The position numbers and the translations under genes are program-made. From the NCBI GenBank assembly GCA_051208035.1, contig JBPJFZ010000007.1, forward strand, positions 186,001-250,000: a stretch of DNA of 64,000 bases. The letters are read 5' to 3'. Below are positions 52,327 to 60,636 of the stretch, piece after piece. The notes beneath the pieces were generated by a model. That model was not told the origin of the DNA, ran no database searches, and saw only the letters and a program-made list of their open reading frames with translations. This DNA is from JACKOB01 sp024234575. Its GTDB lineage: Bacteria > Pseudomonadota > Gammaproteobacteria > Pseudomonadales > Oleiphilaceae. How positions within the stretch are numbered: position 1 is the first letter of the stretch; each line of letters begins with the position of its first letter.

Positions 52327-52393
52327 TTGTTCTGCGGCGGATAAGACGGCAGGGTGATGATCGAAAAAACTGCCCTGATGAATTGGCGCCCAT

Positions 52394-52423
52394 AAAAAAA
52401 CCGCTCATTCATAGAGCGGCTTT
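52394..52423. terminator. Bidirectional terminator
   Basis: Stem CCGCTC / GAGCGG (52401-52406 with 52414-52419), flanked by A7 on the left and TTTT on the right. It serves both the sortase gene and the convergent chalcone-isomerase-like gene. Confidence 0.8.
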
Positions 52424-52442
52424 TCGATTACTCTTTTGACGT

Positions 52443-53006
52443 CTAGCCGCCCAGCATCTCAGACTTTAAGCCGTCATGGGCTGGTTTGTCGGATAGCCAA
52501 ATGCCAAACAGTGCCTTTTTGAATTCCATGCCGCCCTGAATAGTGGCTACCAAAGCAGAGTTTGTATAAACCTGTACGCCTTTGCCGGGTACATATACCA
52601 GATCAAAAACATCGTTTTCTACGATTGGTTTATCAAACACCGCGATGAACTGGTCGATTTCAGGTTTGATATCGGCGATCTTGCCGCCGGTGGAATTTTC
52701 AAAGCCTTCCATCGTTGCGGCTTTCATTTTTTCACTGGTTAGCAGGCCAGAAACGATATGTAGTTTGATTGCCATCGGGCTGTCGGCGGCAATGATTTCA
52801 TTGGCGTTATTGCTCGCCTTGCTGAGATACAATCCACCTACATAAATATCCATGAAAAGCTTTGTTCGTATGCCTGCGCCGTTTAATGCGAGCTCAGCAT
52901 TATCCACCTTAAATGAGTCAGGGATTTGCACTCCCGCCACTTCCTTTGCCGATGCCAGCGAAGACATTCCTAATGTGAGTACGAGTGCTGAAATAATGTG
53001 TTTCAT
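52443..53006 (-). CDS. Chalcone-isomerase-like periplasmic protein
   Basis: 187 residues with a signal peptide (about 1-20, 'SSLASA'). The mature part has the chalcone isomerase-like pattern 'VAGVQIPDSFKVDNAELALNGAGIRTK', 'MDIYVGGLYLSKA' and 'KKALFGIWLSDKPA'. Bacterial members are secreted and have no known chalcone substrate; a lipid or fatty-acid-binding role is suspected for related proteins. The start at 53006 has AAGGAAAAG upstream. It is single, followed by the bidirectional terminator. Confidence 0.85.
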   Translation of the reverse strand: MKHIISALVLTLGMSSLASAKEVAGVQIPDSFKVDNAELALNGAGIRTKLFMDIYVGGLYLSKASNNANEIIAADSPMAIKLHIVSGLLTSEKMKAATMEGFENSTGGKIADIKPEIDQFIAVFDKPIVENDVFDLVYVPGKGVQVYTNSALVATIQGGMEFKKALFGIWLSDKPAHDGLKSEMLGG

Positions 53007-53134
53007 TTTTACTTTTCCTTGTGTGTATGAATTTTGGAGCATTCTATCGATATTTGGTAATTGACAGCTTTGACTAGTTCAATATTTGATCAGATTTGAC
53101 GGAGATTTACATCCTGTGTTTTTGTCATTTTAGG

Positions 53135-53647
53135 CTAATACTTGCAAACTAAACGATTATTGGTATCGCGGCTGCTTTTAATCAGTTCTTCACCACTGTC
53201 GCTGAGGTCAGATTTCGCCAGCCGATCATAGAGCAAAACATTGACTGACGCCGCGAGATTCATGCAACCAATGGTAGGTACATAGACGACATGATGGGCC
53301 GCATCGATAATATCCTGTGGGATCGAGCCATCCTCCGGGCCAAAAATATAGATCGCGCGCGCAGGGTGAACAAATTCGGGCAAGAGTGTCGCCCCTTCTA
53401 CCAGCTCGACACATACCACCTTCATGTCACTTGGCAAATCGTGCAACAGGTTATCAACATAGGTCAGCGCAACCTTGCTGTTGATATCTTTGGTATCGGT
53501 GCAGTATTTAGCCGCACGATCAAGGCGCTCGCCGGTATAGCGCACAGCGTCGGCCTGATAGCATCCTATTGCCCGCATAACGGCACCTGCATTGGAGGGG
53601 CTTTTCGGGTTGCATAAGCCGATAACAACGGTTGGGGAATTCATCAT
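53135..53647 (-). CDS. SpoU/TrmH-family RNA methyltransferase
   Basis: About 170-residue SPOUT (trefoil-knot) enzyme using S-adenosylmethionine to methylate a tRNA or rRNA ribose. Motif 1 'NAGAVMRA', motif 2 'IFGPEDGSIP' and motif 3 'MNLAASVNVLLYDR' are visible. Motif 3 departs from the common 'SLNVS', having 'AASVNV'. The size suits the short TrmL-like group without an N-terminal substrate domain. Start ATG 53647 or the adjacent 53644; a longer frame upstream is not supported. It is divergent from the DCC-family gene. Confidence 0.82.
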   Translation of the reverse strand: MMNSPTVVIGLCNPKSPSNAGAVMRAIGCYQADAVRYTGERLDRAAKYCTDTKDINSKVALTYVDNLLHDLPSDMKVVCVELVEGATLLPEFVHPARAIYIFGPEDGSIPQDIIDAAHHVVYVPTIGCMNLAASVNVLLYDRLAKSDLSDSGEELIKSSRDTNNRLVCKY

Positions 53648-53872
53648 TTGGGGCTTGTACTCTGATAGTCGGGACCTTAAACACGGATAGCTGGCCGTTT
53701 CAGCTAGTAGTTGGTTTGCGAGAAAATCGAAGTCATCATCCCGGGTACAAAAACTACATGCACAATATGCCACATTATGGGCAGACTCTCGACAATTGCC
53801 ACCACTCGGCAATAAACAACCCTCCATCATACTGATAGACTGTCTATAACGATCTTAAAAAGGGCTCTGCTG

Positions 53873-54244
53873 ATGAATCCTGATAATCCAACCCTAACAG
53901 TCTATTACGATGGCTCTTGCTCAACCTGTATTCGCGACCGGAAAAGTTACGAAAAACTGGCCGGGGCAGGGGGTAAAGACATTCTCTGGTTTGATATCAC
54001 AGGTAAAGACGACGAATTGCGGCAGCTGGGAATTGATCCTTACAAGGCGCTTACCGAGCTGCATGTGAAAGATGATCGGCAGCAAATTTATGCTGAGATG
54101 GATGCTTATATTCTCCTTATGAGCAAGGTCTCCGTGCTGAAACCACTGGCCTGGTTGATAGGTTTACCCGTTGTTCGACCGTTGTTGAGTAAAATCTATC
54201 GTTGGCAGGTGCAGCGCAGGCTTCGACGCACTTGCCGTATTTGA
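53873..54244 (+). CDS. DCC-family (DUF393) thiol-disulfide oxidoreductase-like protein
   Basis: 123 residues. The N-terminal 'LTVYYDGSCSTCIRDRKSYEKL' holds the family's DxxCxxC motif, in a thioredoxin-like fold. It is followed by 'LWFDITG' and an amphipathic C-terminal stretch with a hydrophobic helix ('VLKPLAWLIGLPVVRPLL'). The biochemical role of the family is not known. The ATG is preceded by AAAAAGGGC. It stands upstream of the MarR gene on the same strand but is separated from it by a promoter. Confidence 0.87.
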   Translation: MNPDNPTLTVYYDGSCSTCIRDRKSYEKLAGAGGKDILWFDITGKDDELRQLGIDPYKALTELHVKDDRQQIYAEMDAYILLMSKVSVLKPLAWLIGLPVVRPLLSKIYRWQVQRRLRRTCRI

Positions 54245-54268
54245 CGCATGGTGTGCGCTAAAAATAGA

Positions 54269-54296
54269 TTGACATGAATGCATATGCATGTAATAG
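54269..54296 (+). promoter_or_regulatory. marR promoter overlapped by an ATGCATATGCAT operator
   Basis: TTGACA (-35, 54269-54274) and TAATAG (-10, 54291-54296) with a 16-bp spacer. The spacer contains the palindrome ATGCATATGCAT (54278-54289). The same palindrome precedes the RND gene. A repressor bound here would block RNA polymerase, so autoregulation by the MarR protein is the simple reading. The start site would fall at about 54303. Confidence 0.7.
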
Positions 54297-54303
54297 TTTA
54301 GCC

Positions 54304-54759
54304 ATGACGAATGACGACCTAAGTAACCACAACCAAAGCAACCATAACCTGATCCCCTGTTTGAACCTTGAGTTACGCAAGGCGAACCGGGTGATGAGCC
54401 AGATTTATGATAGCTATCTGGCCCAGTGCGGCTTAAAAACTAGTCAGTACTCGATATTGCGGGCGGTGTATCTGTTGCGTGCCACCACCAACCGCGAGTT
54501 GCAGGATATTCTGGTACTCGATCAGACCACCTTGTCTCGCGGGCTGAAGCCGTTGATCCGTGATGGTTTTATTTGTGCGGAGTGTGGCAGTGATCGTCGG
54601 CAAAAACAGTTGATGCTGACAAGTGAAGGCAGAGCGCTCTACAAAAAGGCCGAAGCCTTATGGCAGGATGCCCAAGAATTCGTCTCGAACAAGTTAGGCG
54701 ATAATTTGAAGTCACAATTGTTGGCCTTAAGCAGTGCCGTGGTAGAGCTTAAAAGCTAA
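54304..54759 (+). CDS. MarR-family transcriptional regulator
   Basis: About 151 residues. The winged helix is seen in 'LKTSQYSILRAVYLLRATTNRELQDIL' and 'LDQTTLSRGLKPLIRDGFICAE', with the wing 'CGSDRRQKQLMLTSEGRAL'. Two extra Cys are near the wing ('CAECGSD'), possibly redox- or metal-responsive. The start is taken as ATG 54304. An upstream in-frame ATG at 54274 lies inside the promoter. No Shine-Dalgarno is present and the -10 ends 7 nt before this ATG, so the mRNA may be leaderless. It is likely the repressor of itself and of the RND/MMPL gene downstream. Confidence 0.88.
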   Translation: MTNDDLSNHNQSNHNLIPCLNLELRKANRVMSQIYDSYLAQCGLKTSQYSILRAVYLLRATTNRELQDILVLDQTTLSRGLKPLIRDGFICAECGSDRRQKQLMLTSEGRALYKKAEALWQDAQEFVSNKLGDNLKSQLLALSSAVVELKS

Positions 54760-54805
54760 GTATCAAGGCGTTAACAAGGGCAAAAAATTTAACCATATAG
54801 ATGTG

Positions 54806-54873
54806 TATGCATGTGTTGATTGTATGGATTACTACATGCATTTTTTGTTAACCAAATACATGCATATGCATGT
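54806..54873. promoter_or_regulatory. Operator cluster upstream of the RND transporter gene
   Basis: Contains a perfect 16-bp palindrome ACATGCATATGCATGT (54858-54873), an ACATGCAT half-site (54834-54841) and a TATGCATGT half-site (54806-54814). The palindrome matches the operator in the marR promoter (14 of 16) and ends 5 bp before the RBS of the transporter gene. Confidence 0.7.
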
Positions 54874-54888
54874 TGAAGAGGAGATGTG

Positions 54889-57800
54889 ATGATGCGCGAA
54901 GATCCCGTCAGTGTGCTTTCCAGTAATACCGCCGGTTTTTTCCGGTTTGTTGTCAATTACCCCAAATCGCTGGTGCTATTGAGTTTGCTGGTGTTTGTCG
55001 GCACGCTAAGTTTTCTGCCGAAGTTAGTGAAAGATACCCGTTCTGATGCTTTTCTGGAGGAGACCAACCCGGCTCTGGTCTACCGGGATAAAGTCAAAGC
55101 CCAGTTTGGTTTGAGTGACCCGATCGTTATCGCGATCGTTAATGACGGTGCCAATGGCATTTACAATGCCTCCACCTTGGCGCTGGTGGAACGGCTAACG
55201 ATTCAGGTCAGCGCCTTACCTAATGTGGATGCGGATCGTGTCGTCAGTCTTGCCACCGAAAACAACATCGTCGGCAGCGAAGACGGCATGGACGTCACAC
55301 CATTTTTTGACCCGCTGCCGCAAACCGCCACCGCCATTGCCTCGCTGCGCGCCGCCATTGATGATTTTCCGCTCTATCAGGGCTCACTCGTGGCACGCAA
55401 CGGTAAAGCGACCTTGATTGCCGTTGAAATTATCGATGAACATCAGGTCGAAAGCACTTATCAAGCGATTCTGGCATTAGTTGATCAGGCACCCGTGCGT
55501 GCCGAGGAAAAACTCTATGTCGCCGGTGAGGGGGCAATTGCCGGCTATTTAGGAAGCTACATAGATAGCGATGCCAAGCGCTTGAATCCGTTGGCGGGGG
55601 CGTTTATTACGCTGATCATCATTTACGCCTTTCGTCGGTTCAGCCCTGGCCTATTGGGCAATGTGATTATTGCCGCCTCGGTGTTGATGACGTTGGCGAT
55701 AATGGCGGCATCGGGGGTACCTTTTTATGTCATTACCAATGCCATGCCCGTCATCCTGATCGGCATTTCTGTCGCCGATGCGATTCATATCTTCAGTCAC
55801 TACTTCGAACTGCAGGCAGCGCAGCCAGAGCGGAATCGAAAGGCATTGGTAGTGGAGTCCATGCTGGCCATGTGGCGTCCGGTGACGCTGACGACATTGA
55901 CCACCGCTGCCGGTTTTCTCGGTTTATATTTCGCCGCTTATATGCCGCCGTTTAAGTATTTCGGTTTGTTTACGGCGCTTGGCGTGATGATCGCATGGGT
56001 GTATACCATGGTCTTTTTACCGGCTGCGATGGCGTTGATGAAGCCCGGTGTCAGTCAACATTTTATTCGCGTGCATAAGGCGGCCAAAATCGATGTATTC
56101 AGCCGGTTGATGCATCTGCTGGGGCGCATCAGTCTGTATCGGGCACCGGTGACCATTGCGGTGTTTGTTGGTTTGTCCGTGTTGGGGGCGTTAGCGGCAA
56201 GCCAGTTACAGGTCGATGAAAACCGGATTGGGACTTTTCATGCAAGTGAGCCCATTGTTGCGGCCGATCAGGTGCTCAACGGCTATTTTAACGGTAGTAA
56301 CAACTTGGATATCGTCATCGAAACGGCGCAGCCGGAAGACCTCTTTTTGCCGGAGAACTTGCGCAAAATGGAAGCGCTGCAAACCTATGCCGAGAGCTTA
56401 CCCCATGTGACCAGCACCACCTCGATTGTGGATTACCTCAAGCAGATGAACCGCTCGTTAAATGGCGGTGCCGAGAGTGAATACACTCTGCCGCAAACCA
56501 AGGAGCTGATTGCGCAGTACTTCCTGATTTATTCCGCTTCCGGCAACCCGACGGATTTTCAGGAAGAGGTCGACTACGACTACCGTCTGGCGAATATTCG
56601 GGTGACCCTCAACGATGGCCATTTTCAGCAGGACAAACCGGTGGTCGAGGCTTTGCAAAACTATATCGATCAGCAGTTTAATGCCCTAGGCATCAGCGCC
56701 AATTTAAGTGGCCGGGTGAATCTGAACCATCATTGGATTAAAGATCTAGGGGCGAGCCATTTCGCTGGATTAGGATTGGCCCTGTTTCTGGTCTGGATCG
56801 TCTCCACTCTGCTGTTCCGCTCGGTTGTGGCAGGATTCTATGCCCTCATTCCCGTCGCCAGTGCCATCCTGCTGGTGTATGCCGCCATGGTGCAAATGGG
56901 GGTTAGCCTGGGTATTGGCACCTCAATGTTTGCCTCGGTGGCGATCGGTTTAGGGGTGGATTTTGCGATCCATACCATTGATCGGTTACGCACTCTGTAT
57001 CAATCCAATAACGCTAATCTGCAGCAGGCATTGGATGAGTTCTACCCCTCGACCGGCCGCGCCTTATTCTTCAATTTTCTGGCGATTGCGGGTGGCTTTG
57101 GCGTGTTGATGTCCAGCAAAGTGGTACCCTTAAATAACTTTGGTACTATTGTCGTGTTGTCGGTGACAGCCAGTTTTATTGCCAGTATGACCTTACTGCC
57201 GGCACTGATTAAAGTTTTCCAACCCGCATTTATTACCGGCAAAACGGAAGCGGGTAACGCCGGTATTGCATTGGCTAAACCGCTGTTGCTGGTGTTAGCG
57301 GTGGCTGGTCTAAGTTTGTTTTCGCTGACGCCTCCGGCAGAGGCTTCCACCTTATCTTCGCACGATACTTCCCCGACCGACTTGCTCCAGAGCGACTTAC
57401 CCCATGCAGACTGGATCGTGGCGCAGATCAATCAGCAGGAGGATGGTGAGTTTGTCAGTCAGCGAATGACAATGCGGATGGTGGATAAGCAAGGCAAATC
57501 GCGAGAGCGGGAAACGGTTGGCTATCGTAAGTATTTCGGTGACGAGAAAAGAACGATTCTGTTTTATAACGAACCGGCGAATGTGAAGGGCACAGCCTTT
57601 TTAACCTTCGACTATGCAGATGCCAAGCAGGATGATGACCAGTGGTTGTATCTACCGGCGCTACGTAAGGTGCGTCGTATTTCCGCGGCCGACCGCGGGG
57701 ACTATTTCCTCGGTACCGACTTCACCTACGAAGACATCAAAAAAGAACGAAAAGTGGAGGCCGCTGACTATCACTTTACCACGCTGCAACAAAAGCAGGT

Positions 57801-58128
57801 GGACGGCCAGCTCGCTTATCAGGTGGATGCGGTTCCGGTGTCCACTGCGATTGCTGAGGAGTTGGGTTATGGCCGCTACCAGTTTTGGGTGCGGGCCGAC
57901 AACTGGGTCATTTTTGCCGCCGATTATTGGGATACCAAAGGCAACCCACTAAAAAGCTTTAGCGCCGAGGATATTCGCCAGGTAGACGGAATTTGGACCC
58001 GCCATAAGGTGACCATCAAAAATCATAAAACCGGCCACCAAACGTTTTTTGACGTGAGTGACGTCGATTACAAAGCCCCGGTGAAAGACAACCTGTTTAC
58101 CCAGAGAACCATGCAGCGGGGGTTGTAG
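54889..58128 (+). CDS. RND/MMPL-family transporter fused to a LolA-like 'outer membrane lipoprotein-sorting' domain
   Basis: 1079 residues. The N-terminal ~790 form an MMPL/RND exporter: two halves of one plus five TM helices with large periplasmic loops. Motifs include 'GISVADAIHIFSHYFE' and 'GLGVDFAIHTIDRL' with conserved Asp residues. The C-terminal ~280 residues are a LolA-like domain usually encoded as a separate secreted protein ('DQWLYLPALRKVRRI', 'GTDFTYEDI'). The junction 'KPLLLVLAVAGLSLFSLTPP' then 'AEAS' looks like the former signal peptide, now an extra TM helix. It likely exports lipids or hydrophobic compounds together with the DUF1302-like barrel. ATG 54889 or 54892; AGGAG is at 54879-54883. 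Confidence 0.88.
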   Translation: MMREDPVSVLSSNTAGFFRFVVNYPKSLVLLSLLVFVGTLSFLPKLVKDTRSDAFLEETNPALVYRDKVKAQFGLSDPIVIAIVNDGANGIYNASTLALVERLTIQVSALPNVDADRVVSLATENNIVGSEDGMDVTPFFDPLPQTATAIASLRAAIDDFPLYQGSLVARNGKATLIAVEIIDEHQVESTYQAILALVDQAPVRAEEKLYVAGEGAIAGYLGSYIDSDAKRLNPLAGAFITLIIIYAFRRFSPGLLGNVIIAASVLMTLAIMAASGVPFYVITNAMPVILIGISVADAIHIFSHYFELQAAQPERNRKALVVESMLAMWRPVTLTTLTTAAGFLGLYFAAYMPPFKYFGLFTALGVMIAWVYTMVFLPAAMALMKPGVSQHFIRVHKAAKIDVFSRLMHLLGRISLYRAPVTIAVFVGLSVLGALAASQLQVDENRIGTFHASEPIVAADQVLNGYFNGSNNLDIVIETAQPEDLFLPENLRKMEALQTYAESLPHVTSTTSIVDYLKQMNRSLNGGAESEYTLPQTKELIAQYFLIYSASGNPTDFQEEVDYDYRLANIRVTLNDGHFQQDKPVVEALQNYIDQQFNALGISANLSGRVNLNHHWIKDLGASHFAGLGLALFLVWIVSTLLFRSVVAGFYALIPVASAILLVYAAMVQMGVSLGIGTSMFASVAIGLGVDFAIHTIDRLRTLYQSNNANLQQALDEFYPSTGRALFFNFLAIAGGFGVLMSSKVVPLNNFGTIVVLSVTASFIASMTLLPALIKVFQPAFITGKTEAGNAGIALAKPLLLVLAVAGLSLFSLTPPAEASTLSSHDTSPTDLLQSDLPHADWIVAQINQQEDGEFVSQRMTMRMVDKQGKSRERETVGYRKYFGDEKRTILFYNEPANVKGTAFLTFDYADAKQDDDQWLYLPALRKVRRISAADRGDYFLGTDFTYEDIKKERKVEAADYHFTTLQQKQVDGQLAYQVDAVPVSTAIAEELGYGRYQFWVRADNWVIFAADYWDTKGNPLKSFSAEDIRQVDGIWTRHKVTIKNHKTGHQTFFDVSDVDYKAPVKDNLFTQRTMQRGL

Positions 58129-58211
58129 ACAGGTTTTTCTCTAAGGGGTAAGGGGCTAAGGCCACTCGCTGCAGCGTGCGGCGGCGTGGGTGCAATCGCA
58201 AAAGGTGATGT

Positions 58212-59543
58212 ATGAAAGCAACAAGGTTGTCGATGATGGCGGGCGGGTTATTACTGGTCAGTGCCCAGGCTTGCCTAGCCGAATTCAGTGGTACCTGGGT
58301 TCAGGAATGGGCTGTCGCAATGCCATTGAGTGATCATGAATCACAAAAGTTCGAGTCGATTATCGAGCCCCAATGGCGGCAGGAGTTAGGGGAGTCGCAT
58401 CTGACCGCTCGTTTTCGTGTACGTCTGGATTCGGTCGGCAAGTTGGGGCCCGCTGTGCAAAAACCGGAAAACTATTCCTCCCTGAATGGTCCCTGGTTTA
58501 ACAACGAACGGGCCGAGTTTAGCCTGCGCGAAATCTATGTAGATGGCGAGCAATACGGCCATGATTATTTGCCGGATATGGAATGGCGGCTGGGTAAACA
58601 ACAGGTAGTGTGGGGCCAGGCAGATGGTCTGAAAGTGCTGGATGTGGTCAATCCACAAAGCTATCGGGAATTTATTCTCGACCAATTTGAAGACTCCCGG
58701 ATTCCGCTATGGATGGTCAATCTGACCTTGCCGGTAACGGATCATAGTGCCTTGCAGATCCTCTGGATTCCGGATACCACTTATCATGAACTGGCTGAAA
58801 CCGGGACACCTTATCAGATGACTTCGCCCGAGCTGGTGCCTCGGCCTGGATCGCTGGCGGCGCAGCAAGTGAGATTGTTTGCCCCGGATAAACCCGCAAA
58901 CTTCGTCAAAGACAGTGATGTTGGCCTGCGTTACGCCAGCTTTTGGGAAGGCTGGGATCTGACCATTAATTACCTGTATCAGACCCTCAATTTGCCCGTG
59001 CTTTACCAACATAGAACAGCTCAGGGGGTCGACATTCGGCCAGAATATAAACGCAGCCACTTAATTGGCGGCTCAGCGAGTAATGTGCTGGGGGATTTCA
59101 CCCTACGTGCCGAGGTCGGTTATCGCACCGACACCTACGTCGTTACCCGCGACACAAGTCATGGGGGTATTGCTCAGCAAGCAGAGATTGCCTCAGTCAT
59201 CGGACTCGACTGGCAAGGGCTGAGTAACACCCTGATTAGCGGCCAGTGGTTCCAGAGCCATTTATTTAACTATCAGCAGGCAACGGTGCGGGATCAGAGC
59301 GATCACAGCTTATCTCTACTGATCCGACGCGACTTCGTCAACGAGACCTGGCGGGCAGAATGTTTGGCGCTGCACTCACTCAACAATGGTGATGGACTGG
59401 TGCGTCCAAAATTGTCGCATTCGTTGCTGAGTGCACTGGAGGTTTGGGTCGGCGCGGACGTTTTCTATGGTAACCACGAAGGAATTTATGGCCAGTTTGA
59501 TCAACAGGATCGACTGGTAATGGGGTTGGAGTGGGGCTTTTAG
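58212..59543 (+). CDS. DUF1302-like outer-membrane beta-barrel protein
   Basis: 443 residues with a signal peptide (about 1-23, 'QACLA'). The mature protein is rich in alternating amphipathic strands with aromatic girdles ('WRLGKQQVVWGQADGLKVLDVVNP', 'YASFWEGWDLTINYLYQT') and ends in Phe ('LVMGLEWGF'), as in outer-membrane barrels. The 'GKQxVxWGxxD.....DVxNP' pattern is that of DUF1302/DUF1302-like proteins, which commonly neighbour MMPL exporters and LolA-like proteins. It is 83 bp after the transporter and likely forms its outer-membrane partner. Confidence 0.82.
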   Translation: MKATRLSMMAGGLLLVSAQACLAEFSGTWVQEWAVAMPLSDHESQKFESIIEPQWRQELGESHLTARFRVRLDSVGKLGPAVQKPENYSSLNGPWFNNERAEFSLREIYVDGEQYGHDYLPDMEWRLGKQQVVWGQADGLKVLDVVNPQSYREFILDQFEDSRIPLWMVNLTLPVTDHSALQILWIPDTTYHELAETGTPYQMTSPELVPRPGSLAAQQVRLFAPDKPANFVKDSDVGLRYASFWEGWDLTINYLYQTLNLPVLYQHRTAQGVDIRPEYKRSHLIGGSASNVLGDFTLRAEVGYRTDTYVVTRDTSHGGIAQQAEIASVIGLDWQGLSNTLISGQWFQSHLFNYQQATVRDQSDHSLSLLIRRDFVNETWRAECLALHSLNNGDGLVRPKLSHSLLSALEVWVGADVFYGNHEGIYGQFDQQDRLVMGLEWGF

Positions 59544-59592
59544 CTCACTGTTATATAACGGTCAAATTTTGCTCAAGACAAGGAGAAGTAAA

Positions 59593-60435
59593 ATGAAAAA
59601 TCTAACGCAGAAACTGGGGTTTCAGTTTTTCAAAAGCAAAAATCAACTCATGGGCACATTGCGTCCGCAGCATACGGCCCGCATGGCCACTGCGATGTTT
59701 CTCACCCCCAAGCGGCATCCGTTGAAATCCTGGGAAAATGACAAGGAAGCGGAAGGCAAAAGAATCGAATTGGAAGGCGGACTCAGTGCCATCCAATGGG
59801 GGGTGTCGCCGCGCTCCGTGCTGCTGGTGCATGGCTGGGAGAGTCGGGCAACGCAATTGTCCGGTTTTGTCGATTCGTTACTGCAACTCGGCTTTCAGGT
59901 GATCGCCCTGGATGCACCGGCGCACGGTCACTCTGCGGGCCGACGGGCGAACCCGGTGCTCTTTGCCAAAGCCATCGCCGCCGCCGACCGACAACTCGGG
60001 CCATTTGATGGCATTGTTGGCCATTCCATGGGCGGCAGTGCCGTGGGTATTGCCATTGCCGACGGTGTTAAGTGTGATAAGGTCGTTCTGATCTCCAGCC
60101 CATCATCGATCGAGAGTACCCTCAAACGTTTTGCTGCCTTTATCGGCTTACCCGGTAAATGCACAAAGTTGTTTATTCAAATGGTAGAAGAACAGGCAGG
60201 GCGCCCGGCCCGTGACCTGGATATCGCGGTGAAGTTAAAAGATCTCAAAAGCATGGGCTTGGTGATCCATGACAAGAGCGATTTGGAAGTACCGTTTAAA
60301 GAGGCGGAATCTATTACGCAAAGCTGGAAACGTGCGACCTTAGTGGCCACAGATGGCTTTGGTCATCGGGGGATTGTGCGGCAGCCAATGGTGTGGAATA
60401 AAGTGACGGAGTTTTTTGGGGAGGTTGTGGGTTGA
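59593..60435 (+). CDS. Alpha/beta hydrolase
   Basis: 280-residue serine hydrolase. It has oxyanion region 'LLVHGWESRATQ', nucleophile elbow 'GHSMGGSA' (Ser about 146) and likely acid and base in 'HDKSDLEVPF' and 'DGFGHRGI' (His near the C-terminus). There is no signal peptide. AGGAG lies 7 nt before ATG 59593. It is 49 bp after the barrel gene, so probably the last gene of the MarR-controlled operon. The substrate may be a lipid ester handled by that export system, but this is inference. Confidence 0.88.
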   Translation: MKNLTQKLGFQFFKSKNQLMGTLRPQHTARMATAMFLTPKRHPLKSWENDKEAEGKRIELEGGLSAIQWGVSPRSVLLVHGWESRATQLSGFVDSLLQLGFQVIALDAPAHGHSAGRRANPVLFAKAIAAADRQLGPFDGIVGHSMGGSAVGIAIADGVKCDKVVLISSPSSIESTLKRFAAFIGLPGKCTKLFIQMVEEQAGRPARDLDIAVKLKDLKSMGLVIHDKSDLEVPFKEAESITQSWKRATLVATDGFGHRGIVRQPMVWNKVTEFFGEVVG

Positions 60436-60540
60436 TGGGGCCACAGGTCTGTGCGAGAGTGTAAAAGATAGTTAACTGCAAAATAGGCCAGACTCGATCA
60501 AAGTTCTTGTCATTTTTCGCGTCAGTTTTGTCGAACATTT

Positions 60541-60571
60541 TGGAAGTCCCGGTTTTTTTCCAGGACTTCCA
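60541..60571. other. Hairpin between convergent genes
   Basis: Inverted repeat TGGAAGTCC / GGACTTCCA with an inner GG/CC pair and a T7 loop. There is no T-tract after the stem on either strand, so a terminator role is only possible. The rest of 60436-60636 shows nothing clear. Confidence 0.4.
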
Positions 60572-60636
60572 TCAGTACTAATCATTGGTGAAAATTGTTG
60601 CGGGCACTTAGTGAGAGCCTGATCCCGCGCTGTTTC

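Noticed and set aside
53648..53830. N-terminal extension of the SpoU methyltransferase frame with several Cys residues
   Set aside because: The family core starts at 'SPTVVIGLCNP'. The extension has no family match and the short start fits the TrmL-like size.
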